A stretch of DNA of 36,279 nt from NCBI GenBank assembly GCA_900553465.1, contig USDT01000028.1:1-36279 (forward strand), read 5' to 3'. Each line of letters opens with the position of its first letter. Positions within the stretch are counted from its first letter, which is position 1. The DNA is from an uncultured Prevotella sp. (GTDB lineage: Bacteria; Bacteroidota; Bacteroidia; Bacteroidales; Bacteroidaceae). Positions 14,586 through 22,913 of this stretch are shown here, piece after piece. Position numbers and translations under genes: made by a program. Below the pieces are notes generated by a model. It saw only the letters and a program-made list of their open reading frames with translations. It searched no databases and was not told where the DNA came from.

Positions 14586-15023
14586 ATGATGCCTATCAGA
14601 AGATTTTCAGATCAGAGTTGGTTTCCGGATTTGTTCAATGATTTCTTTGATAACGACAGGATGATAAAGGCCTGCACGACGGCTCCGTCGGTCAATATAG
14701 TCGAAGAGGAAAAGGACTACAAGATTGAGGTTGCCGCACCTGGTATGACCAAAAATGACTTTGATGTGCATCTTGACGATGACAACGAGCTTGTAGTGGG
14801 TATGGAGAAGAAGACCGAGAAAAACGAGTCGGATTCTAAAAACAGGAAATACCTTCACCGCGAGTTTTCTTATTCACAATTCAAACAGTCGTTCACACTG
14901 CCCGACAATGTCGACAGAGAACACATAACGGCAAACGTCAGCGACGGTGTTCTGACTGTATGCCTTCCCAAGAAGGAAGAGTGTGATAAGAAAGAACAGG
15001 GCCACAAGATTGAAATCCAGTGA
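14586..15023 (+). CDS. Hsp20 / alpha-crystallin small heat-shock protein
   Basis: 145 aa cytoplasmic ATP-independent holdase that binds unfolding proteins. The N-terminal arm (RRFSDQSWFPDLFNDFF) is aromatic-rich as usual; the alpha-crystallin domain spans about residues 35-130 (SVNIVEEEKDYKIEVAAPGM, LHREFSYSQFKQSFTLPD, NVSDGVLTVCLPK, which holds the G-x-L motif); the C-terminal tail has IEIQ, a variant of the I-x-I anchor. The start is supported by AGGAGG at 14572-14577, a strong Shine-Dalgarno for this phylum; ATGATG gives a choice of two adjacent starts. A -24/-12 promoter precedes it, so control by sigma-54 and the neighbouring NtrC-type regulator is likely. Confidence 0.94.
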   Translation: MMPIRRFSDQSWFPDLFNDFFDNDRMIKACTTAPSVNIVEEEKDYKIEVAAPGMTKNDFDVHLDDDNELVVGMEKKTEKNESDSKNRKYLHREFSYSQFKQSFTLPDNVDREHITANVSDGVLTVCLPKKEECDKKEQGHKIEIQ

Positions 15024-15052
15024 CCTTCCGGTCATCGCATAACGCAAACTAC

Positions 15053-15087
15053 GGCGTCCGCATACATTGTGCGGGCGCCGCTTTTTT
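15053..15087 (+). terminator. Terminator of hsp20
   Basis: GGCGTCCGCA (15053-15062) pairs with TGCGGGCGCC (15070-15079, one G-T pair) over a 7-base loop; GCTTTTTTG follows. Confidence 0.85.
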
Positions 15088-15473
15088 GTTTCTGCGGTAT
15101 GTCATAATGCTGTTGTTGCGCCTCCTCTCCGGTGTGTCTTTTTCATGAAGTGGCGCATGTCTGAGGCCGGCCTTTGCGGTTGTCTTTGCATACGGATGTG
15201 TAGCCGTTTCTTTCTTATGCTTCGCAATAGATCTGTTTTGTTGAAAAACAATGGGCAAACAGTACGAAGGCATAGTTTTTTTCGCTATATTTGTAGAGGA
15301 CAATATGCGCCGGCGGTGGCCACAGAATGTGGCTGTATGTTCTCTTTCAGTTGTCTTCTGTCTCCGCCTTACGCTTGTCTGTAAATCTATCATGCCGGTT
15401 GCTGAGGCCATATTGCTGCACAAGGTACCGTTGCTGCTGCCATCGGCATTGCCAATACATAATCTGAACAATC
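15088..15473. other. Intergenic region with one promoter candidate
   Basis: No convincing gene. TATATTTG at 15286-15293 is a good -7 box with a poor -33, and would give a leader of about 175 bases for the downstream exported protein. Two overlapping plus-strand ORFs here lack an RBS and sensible protein composition. Confidence 0.45.
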
Positions 15474-16427
15474 ATGTATGTGTCTCTGTTACTGTTTCTA
15501 TCGTCCTTTCTCACGTTTGTGGAACTCAATTGTGAGAATCTCTTTGATTGTACCCATGACTCTCTGAAGAACGACACCGAGTTTCTGCCTGAAGGTTCCT
15601 ACCGCTGGACACGCACACGCTACTGGCGCAAGCTCAACCACATCGGGCAGGCTGTGATTGCCTGTGGTGAAGGAGAGAACGGATGGCAGTTGCCCGACAT
15701 TGTGGCATTGTGCGAGGTGGAGAACGACACTGTGATGCGCGATCTCACCCGTCGCTCGCTTTTGCGCAGTGCCCGCTATGAGTATGTGATGACCGATTCG
15801 CCCGACGAACGCGGCATCGACGTGGCTCTGATGTATTCGCCTTTTTCCTTTGCATTGATAAATCACCGCAGCGTGCGGCCGTCTCCGTTGGAAGGAATGC
15901 GCCCTACGCGCGACCTGCTGTATGCCTGCGGGCTGACGGCTGGTGGTGATACGCTTCACGTGATAGTCACTCACATGCCGAGCCGACGGTCCGGCGAACG
16001 GCTTACCGACCGCTATCGCGAACATGTCGCACGCTCTGTGATAGCCGTAGCCGACTCTGTCCGGCGACTGTCGCCCGATGCGCTCATCATCGTTGCAGGC
16101 GATTTCAATGAATATCCGGGCAAAGGTTGCGTCGCTACAATCTGCGGTGCGGGCTTTAAGGATGTATCAGAGGGTGCCGTGGGGCGCAACGGAGCCAAAG
16201 GCACTTACCGCTATCACGGAGGCTGGGGCAGTCTGGATCACGTGCTGGCGAGTCGCGCTCTTGCCCGTCGTTTTATGGACTGCAGGGTGGAGGATGCGCT
16301 GTTTCTGATAGAGGACGACGACAAATATGGAGGTGTTAAACCGCGCCGCAACTATCTCGGTCCGCGCTGGCTCGACGGTTTCAGCGACCATCTGCCTCTG
16401 GTGGTGAGGTTCGGCATCGGACCGTGA
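15474..16427 (+). CDS. Exported endonuclease/exonuclease/phosphatase-fold protein
   Basis: 317 aa. A hydrophobic N-terminal signal (YVSLLLFLSSFLTF) precedes an EEP (DNase I-like) metal-dependent phosphodiesterase fold: CENLFD near residue 20, LCEVEND with the catalytic Glu (about 80), RGIDVALMY, VTHMPSR, VAGDFNEYP with the Asp/Asn pair (about 207), and a terminal FSDHLPLVV with the catalytic His. All core residues are visible, so it should be active, probably in the periplasm or outside the cell, on nucleic acid or a phosphoester. The start is fixed by an in-frame TGA two codons upstream. Monocistronic. Confidence 0.85.
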   Translation: MYVSLLLFLSSFLTFVELNCENLFDCTHDSLKNDTEFLPEGSYRWTRTRYWRKLNHIGQAVIACGEGENGWQLPDIVALCEVENDTVMRDLTRRSLLRSARYEYVMTDSPDERGIDVALMYSPFSFALINHRSVRPSPLEGMRPTRDLLYACGLTAGGDTLHVIVTHMPSRRSGERLTDRYREHVARSVIAVADSVRRLSPDALIIVAGDFNEYPGKGCVATICGAGFKDVSEGAVGRNGAKGTYRYHGGWGSLDHVLASRALARRFMDCRVEDALFLIEDDDKYGGVKPRRNYLGPRWLDGFSDHLPLVVRFGIGP

Positions 16428-16573
16428 ACATCGCGATATGCGGCCGGCTGATGTGAACAGTTGGTCAAAACGATGTATGGCAGGGAGTTGAACCGCATTT
16501 ATGCACACCGAAAGCATATGTGTGCGCAATTTCGGCAGCAGTGTTTTAAAATATTTTAAATACCTCGGTTTCG

Positions 16574-16605
16574 TTGGTTTTTCTCATTATAATTACTTAA
16601 TTTTG
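16574..16605 (+). promoter_or_regulatory. Promoter of ffh-folD
   Basis: TTG (16574-16576), 21 bases, TAATTTTG (16598-16605); about 90 bases before ffh. The preceding 16428-16560 contains only short inverted repeats and no gene. Confidence 0.6.
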
Positions 16606-16697
16606 TAGTCAACTGTAACATTTCTCGGGCTGTTTGGAGCTACGGTGGTTACAGAAATCTTAAATAACAATGAAAAAATAACAACACCAGAATAAAT

Positions 16698-18041
16698 ATG
16701 TTTGAAAATCTAAGCGACAGGCTTGAACGCAGCTTCAAGATACTCAAGGGTGAAGGTAAGATAACCGAAATCAACGTAGCCGAGACTCTTAAGGACGTAA
16801 GAAGGGCGTTGCTCGATGCCGATGTGAATTACAAAGTAGCTAAAAGCTTCACCGATGAGGTGAAAAAGAAAGCGCTGGGAATGAATGTGCTGACCGCTGT
16901 GAAGCCGAGTCAGCTCATGGTGAAGATTGTACACGACGAACTTGCCGAACTTATGGGAGGCGAGGCTGCCGAGCTCCATCTCACCGGCAAACCGGCAATA
17001 ATACTTATGAGCGGTCTGCAGGGTTCGGGTAAGACCACCTTCAGCGGAAAGCTCGCCAACATGCTGAGCAAGAAGCAGCACCGCAAACCGCTGCTCGTGG
17101 CGTGCGACGTTTACCGTCCGGCGGCCATCGAACAGCTCAAGGTTGTGGGCGAACAGGTGGGAGTGCCTGTATATTCAGAACCGGGCAATACCAATGTTGT
17201 GGAGATCGCACAGCATGCCATAAACGAGGCGAAGGCCAAAGGCAACGACGTGGTGATCGTCGATACGGCAGGACGTCTGGCCGTTGACGAGGCCATGATG
17301 GACGAGATTGCCAATCTGAAAGATAAACTCAACCCGGACGAGACACTGTTCGTTGTTGACTCTATGACCGGTCAGGACGCCGTTAACACGGCTAAGGAAT
17401 TCAACGACCGTCTCGATTTCGACGGAGTGGTACTCACAAAGCTCGACGGTGACACACGTGGTGGTGCCGCGCTGTCTATACGCTCGGTTGTGACGAAGCC
17501 TATCAAGTTCGTGGGTACAGGCGAGAAGATGGACGCCGTGGATGTGTTCCATCCTTCGCGTATGGCCGACCGAATCCTTGGTATGGGCGATATCGTGAGC
17601 CTCGTGGAGCGTGCACAGGAACAGTTTGACGAGGAAGAGGCTCGCAGACTGCAGAAGAAGATACAGAAGAACAAGTTCGACTTCAATGACTTCCTCGGTC
17701 AGATAGAGCAGATCAAGAAGATGGGAAACATCAAGGATCTCGCAGCAATGATCCCAGGAGTGGGCAAGGCATTGAAAGATGTCGACATAGACAATAACGC
17801 TTTCAAGGGCATAGAGGCCATCATACGCAGTATGACACCGAAAGAACGTTCCAATCCTGAGATTCTCAACCAGAGCAGACGTATGCGTATAGCAAAAGGA
17901 AGCGGCACGAGCATTCAGGATGTGAACCGACTTATAAAGCAGTTCGACCAGACTCGCAAGATGATGAAGATGGTAACAGGCAGCTCAATGTCGAAGATGG
18001 CCGGAATGATGGGCCGTATGAAGGGCATGCCTAAATTTTAA
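16698..18041 (+). CDS. ffh: Signal recognition particle protein Ffh
   Basis: 447 aa GTPase that binds signal sequences on the ribosome and delivers them to FtsY at the membrane. The N domain is residues 1-90; the G domain has GLQGSGKTT (106-114), VDTAGRL, and TKLDGD with GTGEKMD; the methionine-rich M domain (about 300-447) has the RNA-binding [13 protein letters not shown] region and ends [17 protein letters not shown]. Full length for the family. The SRP RNA itself is not seen in this window. folD follows after 8 bases, so the two are probably cotranscribed. Confidence 0.97.
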   Translation: MFENLSDRLERSFKILKGEGKITEINVAETLKDVRRALLDADVNYKVAKSFTDEVKKKALGMNVLTAVKPSQLMVKIVHDELAELMGGEAAELHLTGKPAIILMSGLQGSGKTTFSGKLANMLSKKQHRKPLLVACDVYRPAAIEQLKVVGEQVGVPVYSEPGNTNVVEIAQHAINEAKAKGNDVVIVDTAGRLAVDEAMMDEIANLKDKLNPDETLFVVDSMTGQDAVNTAKEFNDRLDFDGVVLTKLDGDTRGGAALSIRSVVTKPIKFVGTGEKMDAVDVFHPSRMADRILGMGDIVSLVERAQEQFDEEEARRLQKKIQKNKFDFNDFLGQIEQIKKMGNIKDLAAMIPGVGKALKDVDIDNNAFKGIEAIIRSMTPKERSNPEILNQSRRMRIAKGSGTSIQDVNRLIKQFDQTRKMMKMVTGSSMSKMAGMMGRMKGMPKF

Positions 18042-18049
18042 TACTTATT

Positions 18050-18928
18050 ATGCAACTTATAGACGGAAAAGCAACGGCAGCGGCCATAAAGGCTGAAATA
18101 GCCGAAGAAGTGAAAAATATAGTAGCCGGAGGCGGAAAGCAACCGCACCTGGCAGCAGTGCTCGTCGGACATGACGGTGGCTCTGAGACTTATGTCAAGA
18201 ACAAGGTTATAGCGTGCGAGCAGTGCGGATTCAAGTCGACTCTCATACGTTATGAGGACAATGTTACGGAGGAGGAGCTTCTCGCATGTGTCGACAGACT
18301 CAACAAGGATGAGGATGTTGACGGATTCATTGTGCAGCTTCCGCTTCCGAAGCACATCGACGAGCAGAAAATCATCGAGGCGATAGACTATCGCAAGGAT
18401 GTCGACGGATTCCATCCGATAAACGTAGGACGCATGGCTATCGGACTGCCTTGCTTTATTTCTGCTACTCCGCTGGGCATCCTGACGCTGTTGCAGAGAT
18501 ATAACATCGAGACATCGGGCAAGAAATGCGTGATTCTCGGACGCAGCAACATCGTGGGAAAACCTATGGCCCAGCTCATGATGCAGAAGCAGTATGGCGA
18601 CTCTACAGTGACTGTATGCCACTCACGTTCGAAAACTCTGAAGGAGGAATGTCGTGAGGCCGACATCATAATCGCCGCTATCGGACAGCCGAATTTCGTC
18701 ACCGCCGACATGGTGAAGGAAGGTGCGGTTGTCATCGACGTCGGTACTACACGTGTGCCGGACGCTTCGCGCAAGAGCGGATTCAGACTCAACGGCGATG
18801 TGAAGTTCGATGAGGTGGCTGAGAAATGTTCATTCATTACACCGGTTCCGGGAGGCGTAGGTCCGATGACGATATGTTCGCTCATGAAGAATACGCTTGC
18901 TGCCGGCAAAAAAGAATATTACAGATAA
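18050..18928 (+). CDS. folD: Methylenetetrahydrofolate dehydrogenase / methenyl-THF cyclohydrolase
   Basis: 292 aa bifunctional one-carbon enzyme: NADP-linked oxidation of 5,10-methylene-THF and hydrolysis to 10-formyl-THF. Seen are the substrate-site Lys in YVKNK (about 53-57), [16 protein letters not shown], the Rossmann loop [14 protein letters not shown], and the C-terminal [10 protein letters not shown] signature. Length is normal. It lies in an operon with ffh; the next small gene begins with GTG directly after its TAA stop. Confidence 0.96.
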   Translation: MQLIDGKATAAAIKAEIAEEVKNIVAGGGKQPHLAAVLVGHDGGSETYVKNKVIACEQCGFKSTLIRYEDNVTEEELLACVDRLNKDEDVDGFIVQLPLPKHIDEQKIIEAIDYRKDVDGFHPINVGRMAIGLPCFISATPLGILTLLQRYNIETSGKKCVILGRSNIVGKPMAQLMMQKQYGDSTVTVCHSRSKTLKEECREADIIIAAIGQPNFVTADMVKEGAVVIDVGTTRVPDASRKSGFRLNGDVKFDEVAEKCSFITPVPGGVGPMTICSLMKNTLAAGKKEYYR

Positions 18929-19108
18929 GTGACAGCTGACGAATATTACAGGCTCGGTAATGAATACCGGCGCCGCGGCGACTGGAAACATGCCATCGAC
19001 AATTATCTTGAGGCAATCGAACTTGATCCGCAGTCGCCTGCGGTTGAGGCAAAACAGATGATTGACGATATCCTCAATTTCTATTGTAAGGATATCTATA
19101 ATCCTTGA
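18929..19108 (+). CDS. 59-aa TPR-like small protein (GTG start)
   Basis: The GTG start abuts the folD stop codon with no gap; 59 codons to TGA at 19106-19108. The sequence reads as one TPR unit, (V/M)TADEYYRLGNEYRRRG then AIDNYLEAIELDPQSPA, and a short tail ending CKDIYNP. Composition and the TPR pattern are clearly protein-like, and it sits in the same direction between folD and the oxidoreductase operon. It is missed by gene calling because of its length and GTG start. Role unknown; a small adaptor for its neighbours is possible. Confidence 0.8.
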   Translation: MTADEYYRLGNEYRRRGDWKHAIDNYLEAIELDPQSPAVEAKQMIDDILNFYCKDIYNP

Positions 19109-19195
19109 ACGGAAACCAGGAGGTATACCCTTTGCGACTTGCAGGGACTAACGTAAGGCGTTTATGGTCATGCCGCCTAATAAAAAATATAGACA

Positions 19196-19429
19196 ATGGG
19201 AAAATTTAGAGGTGCTATTGTTGTAAATACCGATCGGTGCAAGGGATGCTCGCTTTGCGTGGAAGCCTGCCCGAAGGATGTTATTGCTTTGGCACGTAAA
19301 AAGGTGAACGTGCATGGTTATCCATTCGTTGAGGTGGTTAATCCGGAAGACTGCATCGGATGTGCGTCGTGTGGAATTGTCTGTCCCGACGGTTGTATCA
19401 CGGTTTACAAGAAAAAAATGGAGGAATGA
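19196..19429 (+). CDS. 2-oxoacid:ferredoxin oxidoreductase, delta (4Fe-4S ferredoxin) subunit
   Basis: 77 aa with two CxxCxxCxxxCP-type clusters: CKGCSLCVEACP (residues 15-26) and CIGCASCGIVCP, so two [4Fe-4S] centres. This subunit passes electrons from the thiamine-diphosphate site to ferredoxin. First gene of a four-gene operon; its TGA overlaps an ATG of the next frame (ATGA). The 87-base spacer before it has an AGGAGG-like element but no clear -7 box, so it may be read from the ffh promoter. Confidence 0.93.
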   Translation: MGKFRGAIVVNTDRCKGCSLCVEACPKDVIALARKKVNVHGYPFVEVVNPEDCIGCASCGIVCPDGCITVYKKKMEE

Positions 19430-19434
19430 ATACT

Positions 19435-20517
19435 ATGGCACAACAGGAAGTAACACTCATGAAAGGCAATGAGGCCATCGCTAATGCTGCCATCAGATGT
19501 GGCGCCGACGGCTTCTTTGGCTATCCGATAACTCCTCAGAGCGAGATAATCGAGACGTTGTCGGAACTGAAACCCTGGGAAACGACCGGAATGGTGGTTG
19601 TGCAGGCCGAAAGCGAAGTGGCTGCCATAAACATGGTTTACGGCGGAGCAGGCTCCGGCAAGCGCGTTATGACCACATCGTCAAGTCCGGGCGTGGCGCT
19701 CATGCAGGAAGGTATATCCTATATGGCGGGCGCGGAGATACCGGGAGTTGTTGTCAATGTGCAGCGCGGAGGTCCCGGACTGGGCACCATCCAGCCGTCA
19801 CAGAGCGACTATTTCCAGGCTACGCGCGGCGGCGGTAACGGCGACTATTATGTCATCGTGCTTGCTCCGAACTCTGTACAGGAGATGGCCGACTTCGTGG
19901 ATCTGGCTTTCGAACTGGCGTTCAAGTACCGCAATCCGGCCATGATTCTCTCCGACGGTGTCATCGGACAGATGATGGAGAAGGTGGTTCTGCCTCCGCA
20001 GAAGCCCAGACGCACCGAAGAGCAGATTCTGAAAGAATGTCCGTGGGCTACGACAGGTCGCGGTGCGAACCGTCAGCCCAATATTCTCACATCGCTCGAA
20101 CTGAAACCTGAGATAATGGAAGTGCGCAACCTCCATCTTCAGGAGAAGTATCGTGAGATCGAGGAGAATGAAGTCAGATATGAGACAGTGATGACCGACG
20201 ATGCCGATTATATTATTGTGGCATTCGGAAGTGCGGCGCGCATAGCCGAGAAAGCCATCGAACTGGCACGTCAGCAGGGCATCAAGGCCGGACTGTTACG
20301 TCCGATCACCTTGTGGCCTTTCCCGAAGAAACCTCTTTGCTCGGTTGTCAACGGCAAGAAAGGTGTGCTTGTTGCTGAGATCAACGCCGGCCAGATGGTC
20401 GAGGATGTGCGTCTGGCATTGAATGGAACGGTGAAGGTTGAGCACTACGGCCGTCTTGGTGGCATCGTGCCTGAGCCGGAAGAAATGGTTAACGCAATAA
20501 AGGAGAAACTGTTATGA
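19435..20517 (+). CDS. vorB: 2-oxoacid:ferredoxin oxidoreductase, alpha subunit (VorB/KorA-like)
   Basis: 360 aa. Carries pyruvate-ferredoxin-oxidoreductase domains I and II: the N-terminal pyrimidine-binding part (GNEAIANAAIRCGADGFFGYPITPQSE) and the VQAESEVAAINMVYGGAGSG block, then the transketolase-C-like domain from about 240 (FGSAARIAEKAIELARQQG). With the other subunits it decarboxylates a 2-oxoacid (2-oxoisovalerate or 2-oxoglutarate) to acyl-CoA, or in reverse fixes CO2; the exact substrate cannot be told from sequence. Start chosen at 19435 (MAQQEVTLMKG) because GGAGGA lies about 9 bases upstream and homologues begin there; ATG 19426 overlapping the previous stop is an alternative. 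Confidence 0.92.
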   Translation: MAQQEVTLMKGNEAIANAAIRCGADGFFGYPITPQSEIIETLSELKPWETTGMVVVQAESEVAAINMVYGGAGSGKRVMTTSSSPGVALMQEGISYMAGAEIPGVVVNVQRGGPGLGTIQPSQSDYFQATRGGGNGDYYVIVLAPNSVQEMADFVDLAFELAFKYRNPAMILSDGVIGQMMEKVVLPPQKPRRTEEQILKECPWATTGRGANRQPNILTSLELKPEIMEVRNLHLQEKYREIEENEVRYETVMTDDADYIIVAFGSAARIAEKAIELARQQGIKAGLLRPITLWPFPKKPLCSVVNGKKGVLVAEINAGQMVEDVRLALNGTVKVEHYGRLGGIVPEPEEMVNAIKEKLL

Positions 20518-21278
20518 ATGATATAATATCACCTGAGAATCTGGTTTACAGTAAACCAAAGCTGATGAATGACACCCAGATGCACTACTGTGCGGGTTGT
20601 TCGCACGGCGTGGTGCACAAGCTGGTGGCAGAGGTTATCGAGGAGATGGGCATGGAGAACAAGACCGTCGGAGTATGTCCGGTGGGCTGTGCTGTGTTTG
20701 CCTATCGTTATCTTGACATCGACTGGCAGGAAGCGCCTCACGGTCGTGCACCGGCACTGGCCACAGCTATCAAGCGCTTATGGCCCGACCGGCTCGTCTT
20801 TACTTATCAGGGTGACGGCGACCTTGCCTGCATCGGAACGTGTGAAACCATACATGCGCTCAACCGTGGTGAGAATATCGCAATAATATTCATCAACAAC
20901 GCCATATACGGAATGACCGGAGGACAGATGGCACCTACCACTCTCATCGGTCAGAAGACAAGCACCTGTCCTTACGGACGTGACCCGAAGCTGCACGGTT
21001 ATCCGCTCAACATAACCGAGATTGCGGCTACTCTTCGTGGCACTTGCTACGTTTCGCGCCAGAGTGTTCATACAGTCGGTGCGATACGTCAGGCCAAGAA
21101 AGCCATCCGCAAGGCCTTCGAGGCATCCATGGCCGGCAAGGGTTCGTCGCTGGTAGAGATTGTTTCGACATGCAACAGCGGTTGGAAACTCTCACCTGTA
21201 AAGGCCAACCAGTGGATGGAAGAGAATATGTTCAAACAATATCCAAAGGGTGATTTAAAAGACACGACAAACGAATGA
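20514..21278 (+). CDS. 2-oxoacid:ferredoxin oxidoreductase, beta (TPP-binding) subunit
   Basis: 254 aa. Contains MHYCAGCSHGVVHK with the cluster-proximal CxxC, PVGCAVF, and the thiamine-diphosphate motif GDGDLACIG followed by NNAIYGMTGGQ. It binds TPP and carries out decarboxylation together with the alpha subunit. Overlaps the preceding gene by ATGA and the next gene by ATGA, indicating tight translational coupling. Confidence 0.94.
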   Translation: MNDIISPENLVYSKPKLMNDTQMHYCAGCSHGVVHKLVAEVIEEMGMENKTVGVCPVGCAVFAYRYLDIDWQEAPHGRAPALATAIKRLWPDRLVFTYQGDGDLACIGTCETIHALNRGENIAIIFINNAIYGMTGGQMAPTTLIGQKTSTCPYGRDPKLHGYPLNITEIAATLRGTCYVSRQSVHTVGAIRQAKKAIRKAFEASMAGKGSSLVEIVSTCNSGWKLSPVKANQWMEENMFKQYPKGDLKDTTNE

Positions 21279-21817
21279 AAGCAGAAATAATAATATCAGG
21301 ATTTGGTGGTCAGGGTGTTTTGTCCATGGGCAAGATACTGGCTTATTCGGGACTGATGGAAGGCAAGGAAGTCACATGGATGCCGGCATACGGTCCTGAG
21401 CAGCGTGGCGGAACGGCCAACGTGACTGTCATTGTGAGCGACGAGCGCATTTCGTCGCCTATTCTCAGCCACTATGATGTGGCAATCGTGCTCAATCAGC
21501 CTTCTCTCGACAAGTTCGAACCGAAGGTAAAACCCGGTGGCATATTGATATACGACTCTTTCGGAATCATCAATCCGCCAACCCGCAAGGACATCACGGT
21601 CTATCACATTGACGCGATGGAGAAGTCTGCCGAGATGAAAAACGCCAAAGTGTTCAACATGATTATCCTCGGCGGTCTGCTCAAGGTTTGTCCTGTTGTG
21701 AGCACTGACGGTCTGAACTCAGCCCTTTACAAGACTTTGCCCGAACGTCATCATGATCTTATCCCGCTCAATATGCAGGCTGTGGATGAAGGAATGAAGT
21801 TGATCGAGAAGATTTAA
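21275..21817 (+). CDS. 2-oxoacid:ferredoxin oxidoreductase, gamma subunit
   Basis: 180 aa. GFGGQGVLSMGKILAYSG is the signature of the catalytic gamma domain; PAYGPEQRGGTANVTV follows. It contributes the CoA-facing part of the complex. Last gene of the operon, followed 60 bases later by a strong terminator. Confidence 0.94.
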   Translation: MKAEIIISGFGGQGVLSMGKILAYSGLMEGKEVTWMPAYGPEQRGGTANVTVIVSDERISSPILSHYDVAIVLNQPSLDKFEPKVKPGGILIYDSFGIINPPTRKDITVYHIDAMEKSAEMKNAKVFNMIILGGLLKVCPVVSTDGLNSALYKTLPERHHDLIPLNMQAVDEGMKLIEKI

Positions 21818-21877
21818 CGTGTATCCTCTCTAACGCATAAGGCCGGAACCACCGGCAAATGCGGCATTATAATACAG

Positions 21878-21934
21878 TGTCAGAACTGCATCCGGTATTT
21901 GTATTGTGCCGGATGGATGTTCTGACACTTTTTC
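21878..21934 (+). terminator. Terminator of the oxidoreductase operon
   Basis: TGTCAGAAC (21878-21886) pairs with GTTCTGACA (21919-21927) and CATCCGG (21889-21895) with CCGGATG (21909-21915), then CTTTTT. Long, strong stem. Confidence 0.9.
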
Positions 21935-22029
21935 ATTTATATCCGGAACGGTGTTTCCTGCGGTGCGGCAGACGTCTCTCATGCGATGGCGTGGGCTCAG
22001 TACAGATTCTGTATGAATTGGTCTCAACA

Positions 22030-22650
22030 GACAAACCACGGTTTCAATCCCGAATCGGTATCGTTTTCTTCTGTCGAAATGAAAGCAATATGGGCCACTT
22101 ACAGATTTTCAGTATCCGATGATTTTTCTGTCTGAGTTTTCAGTTCTACCCCAAAAAATAAGCGAGAATTTGCGGGCGGACTCATCTTCGGACGCAAATA
22201 CGCGAAAAATAAGAGTATTGTGCAAGTTGCTGAACATCAATAACTTATATTTGTACGCTATTTCTCTGTACTGCAATAAGCACCATTTCGGCCTGTGATA
22301 TTGCCCGTTTCAGGGCCTGAAATGCATAATATCACACCCTGAAATGGGCGAAACCACAGGCTAAAACGGGCATAATCAGAACGTCATATGAGCCATTCCG
22401 GATTGCACTGTAGGGTATATGGCAATATGGTACGGGATGAAATGGCCTTTGTAATGTCCGATTTGACATTGCTTTACATCTGTTTCGCGATTTTATTTTG
22501 TCAAAAAAAAGTCAAGAAAATTCGTAAGTCGGTCGCCCGGGTTTTCTTTAAAAACACTGATATGAGGCGTTAGAAAATACATGGAAAGCATGCGCCTCTA
22601 TTCCGGTGGTGATTTGTCGGTTGTGGCAACGCGGATTCGTCACCACATTA
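22030..22650 (-). repeat. Long non-coding repeat, copy B (inverted relative to copy A)
   Basis: Reverse complement of 575-1180. Core 22271-22377 matches 841-947 with about 7 differences in 107 bases and no indels; collinear similarity extends on both sides, to the TCGGGATTGAA block at one end and the GCCACAACCGA block at the other. No shared ORF. With copy A it flanks about 21 kb (metal ATPase to oxidoreductase operon) as a large inverted repeat. The 22651-22840 remainder up to the next promoter is AT-rich without a gene. Confidence 0.85.
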
Positions 22651-22840
22651 GGAACGTGTCTGCTACGGTTCATACCATCCACGTGATGTCACAAAATTTT
22701 ACAGAATACTCTGTTACTTCATTCATAAAACTCTCATCATTGAATATCCGATGAGCTGTTGTGTCGGCTGTATATGCCTGTGAATGTGCTATATATACCC
22801 TGCATAAACAGAAAATAAAGGCGATAATCACAATTTTATG

Positions 22841-22870
22841 TTGTTATAATGACAAAAAATAATATCTTTG
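22841..22870 (+). promoter_or_regulatory. Promoter of the large exported SGNH protein gene
   Basis: TTG (22841-22843), 19 bases, TATCTTTG (22863-22870), about 43 bases before the ATG. Close to consensus. Confidence 0.7.
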
Positions 22871-22913
22871 TAGAAACTTAATACTATCACAATAACCAAA
22901 AAACCTGCTATAC

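Noticed and set aside
15067..15535. Two overlapping plus-strand ORFs before the EEP protein gene
   Set aside because: No RBS, one begins inside the hsp20 terminator, composition is Cys/Arg/Phe-rich and unlike protein.
19289..19296. TTGGCACG inside the ferredoxin subunit gene as a sigma-54 promoter
   Set aside because: No TTGC at the correct -12 distance. The same holds for TTGGCACG or CTGGCACG at 20263, 29259 and 29692, all inside coding sequence.
19360..19434. Upstream extension of the oxidoreductase alpha subunit
   Set aside because: It would overlap the ferredoxin subunit by 70 bases; the start at 19435 (or 19426) fits family starts and the Shine-Dalgarno.
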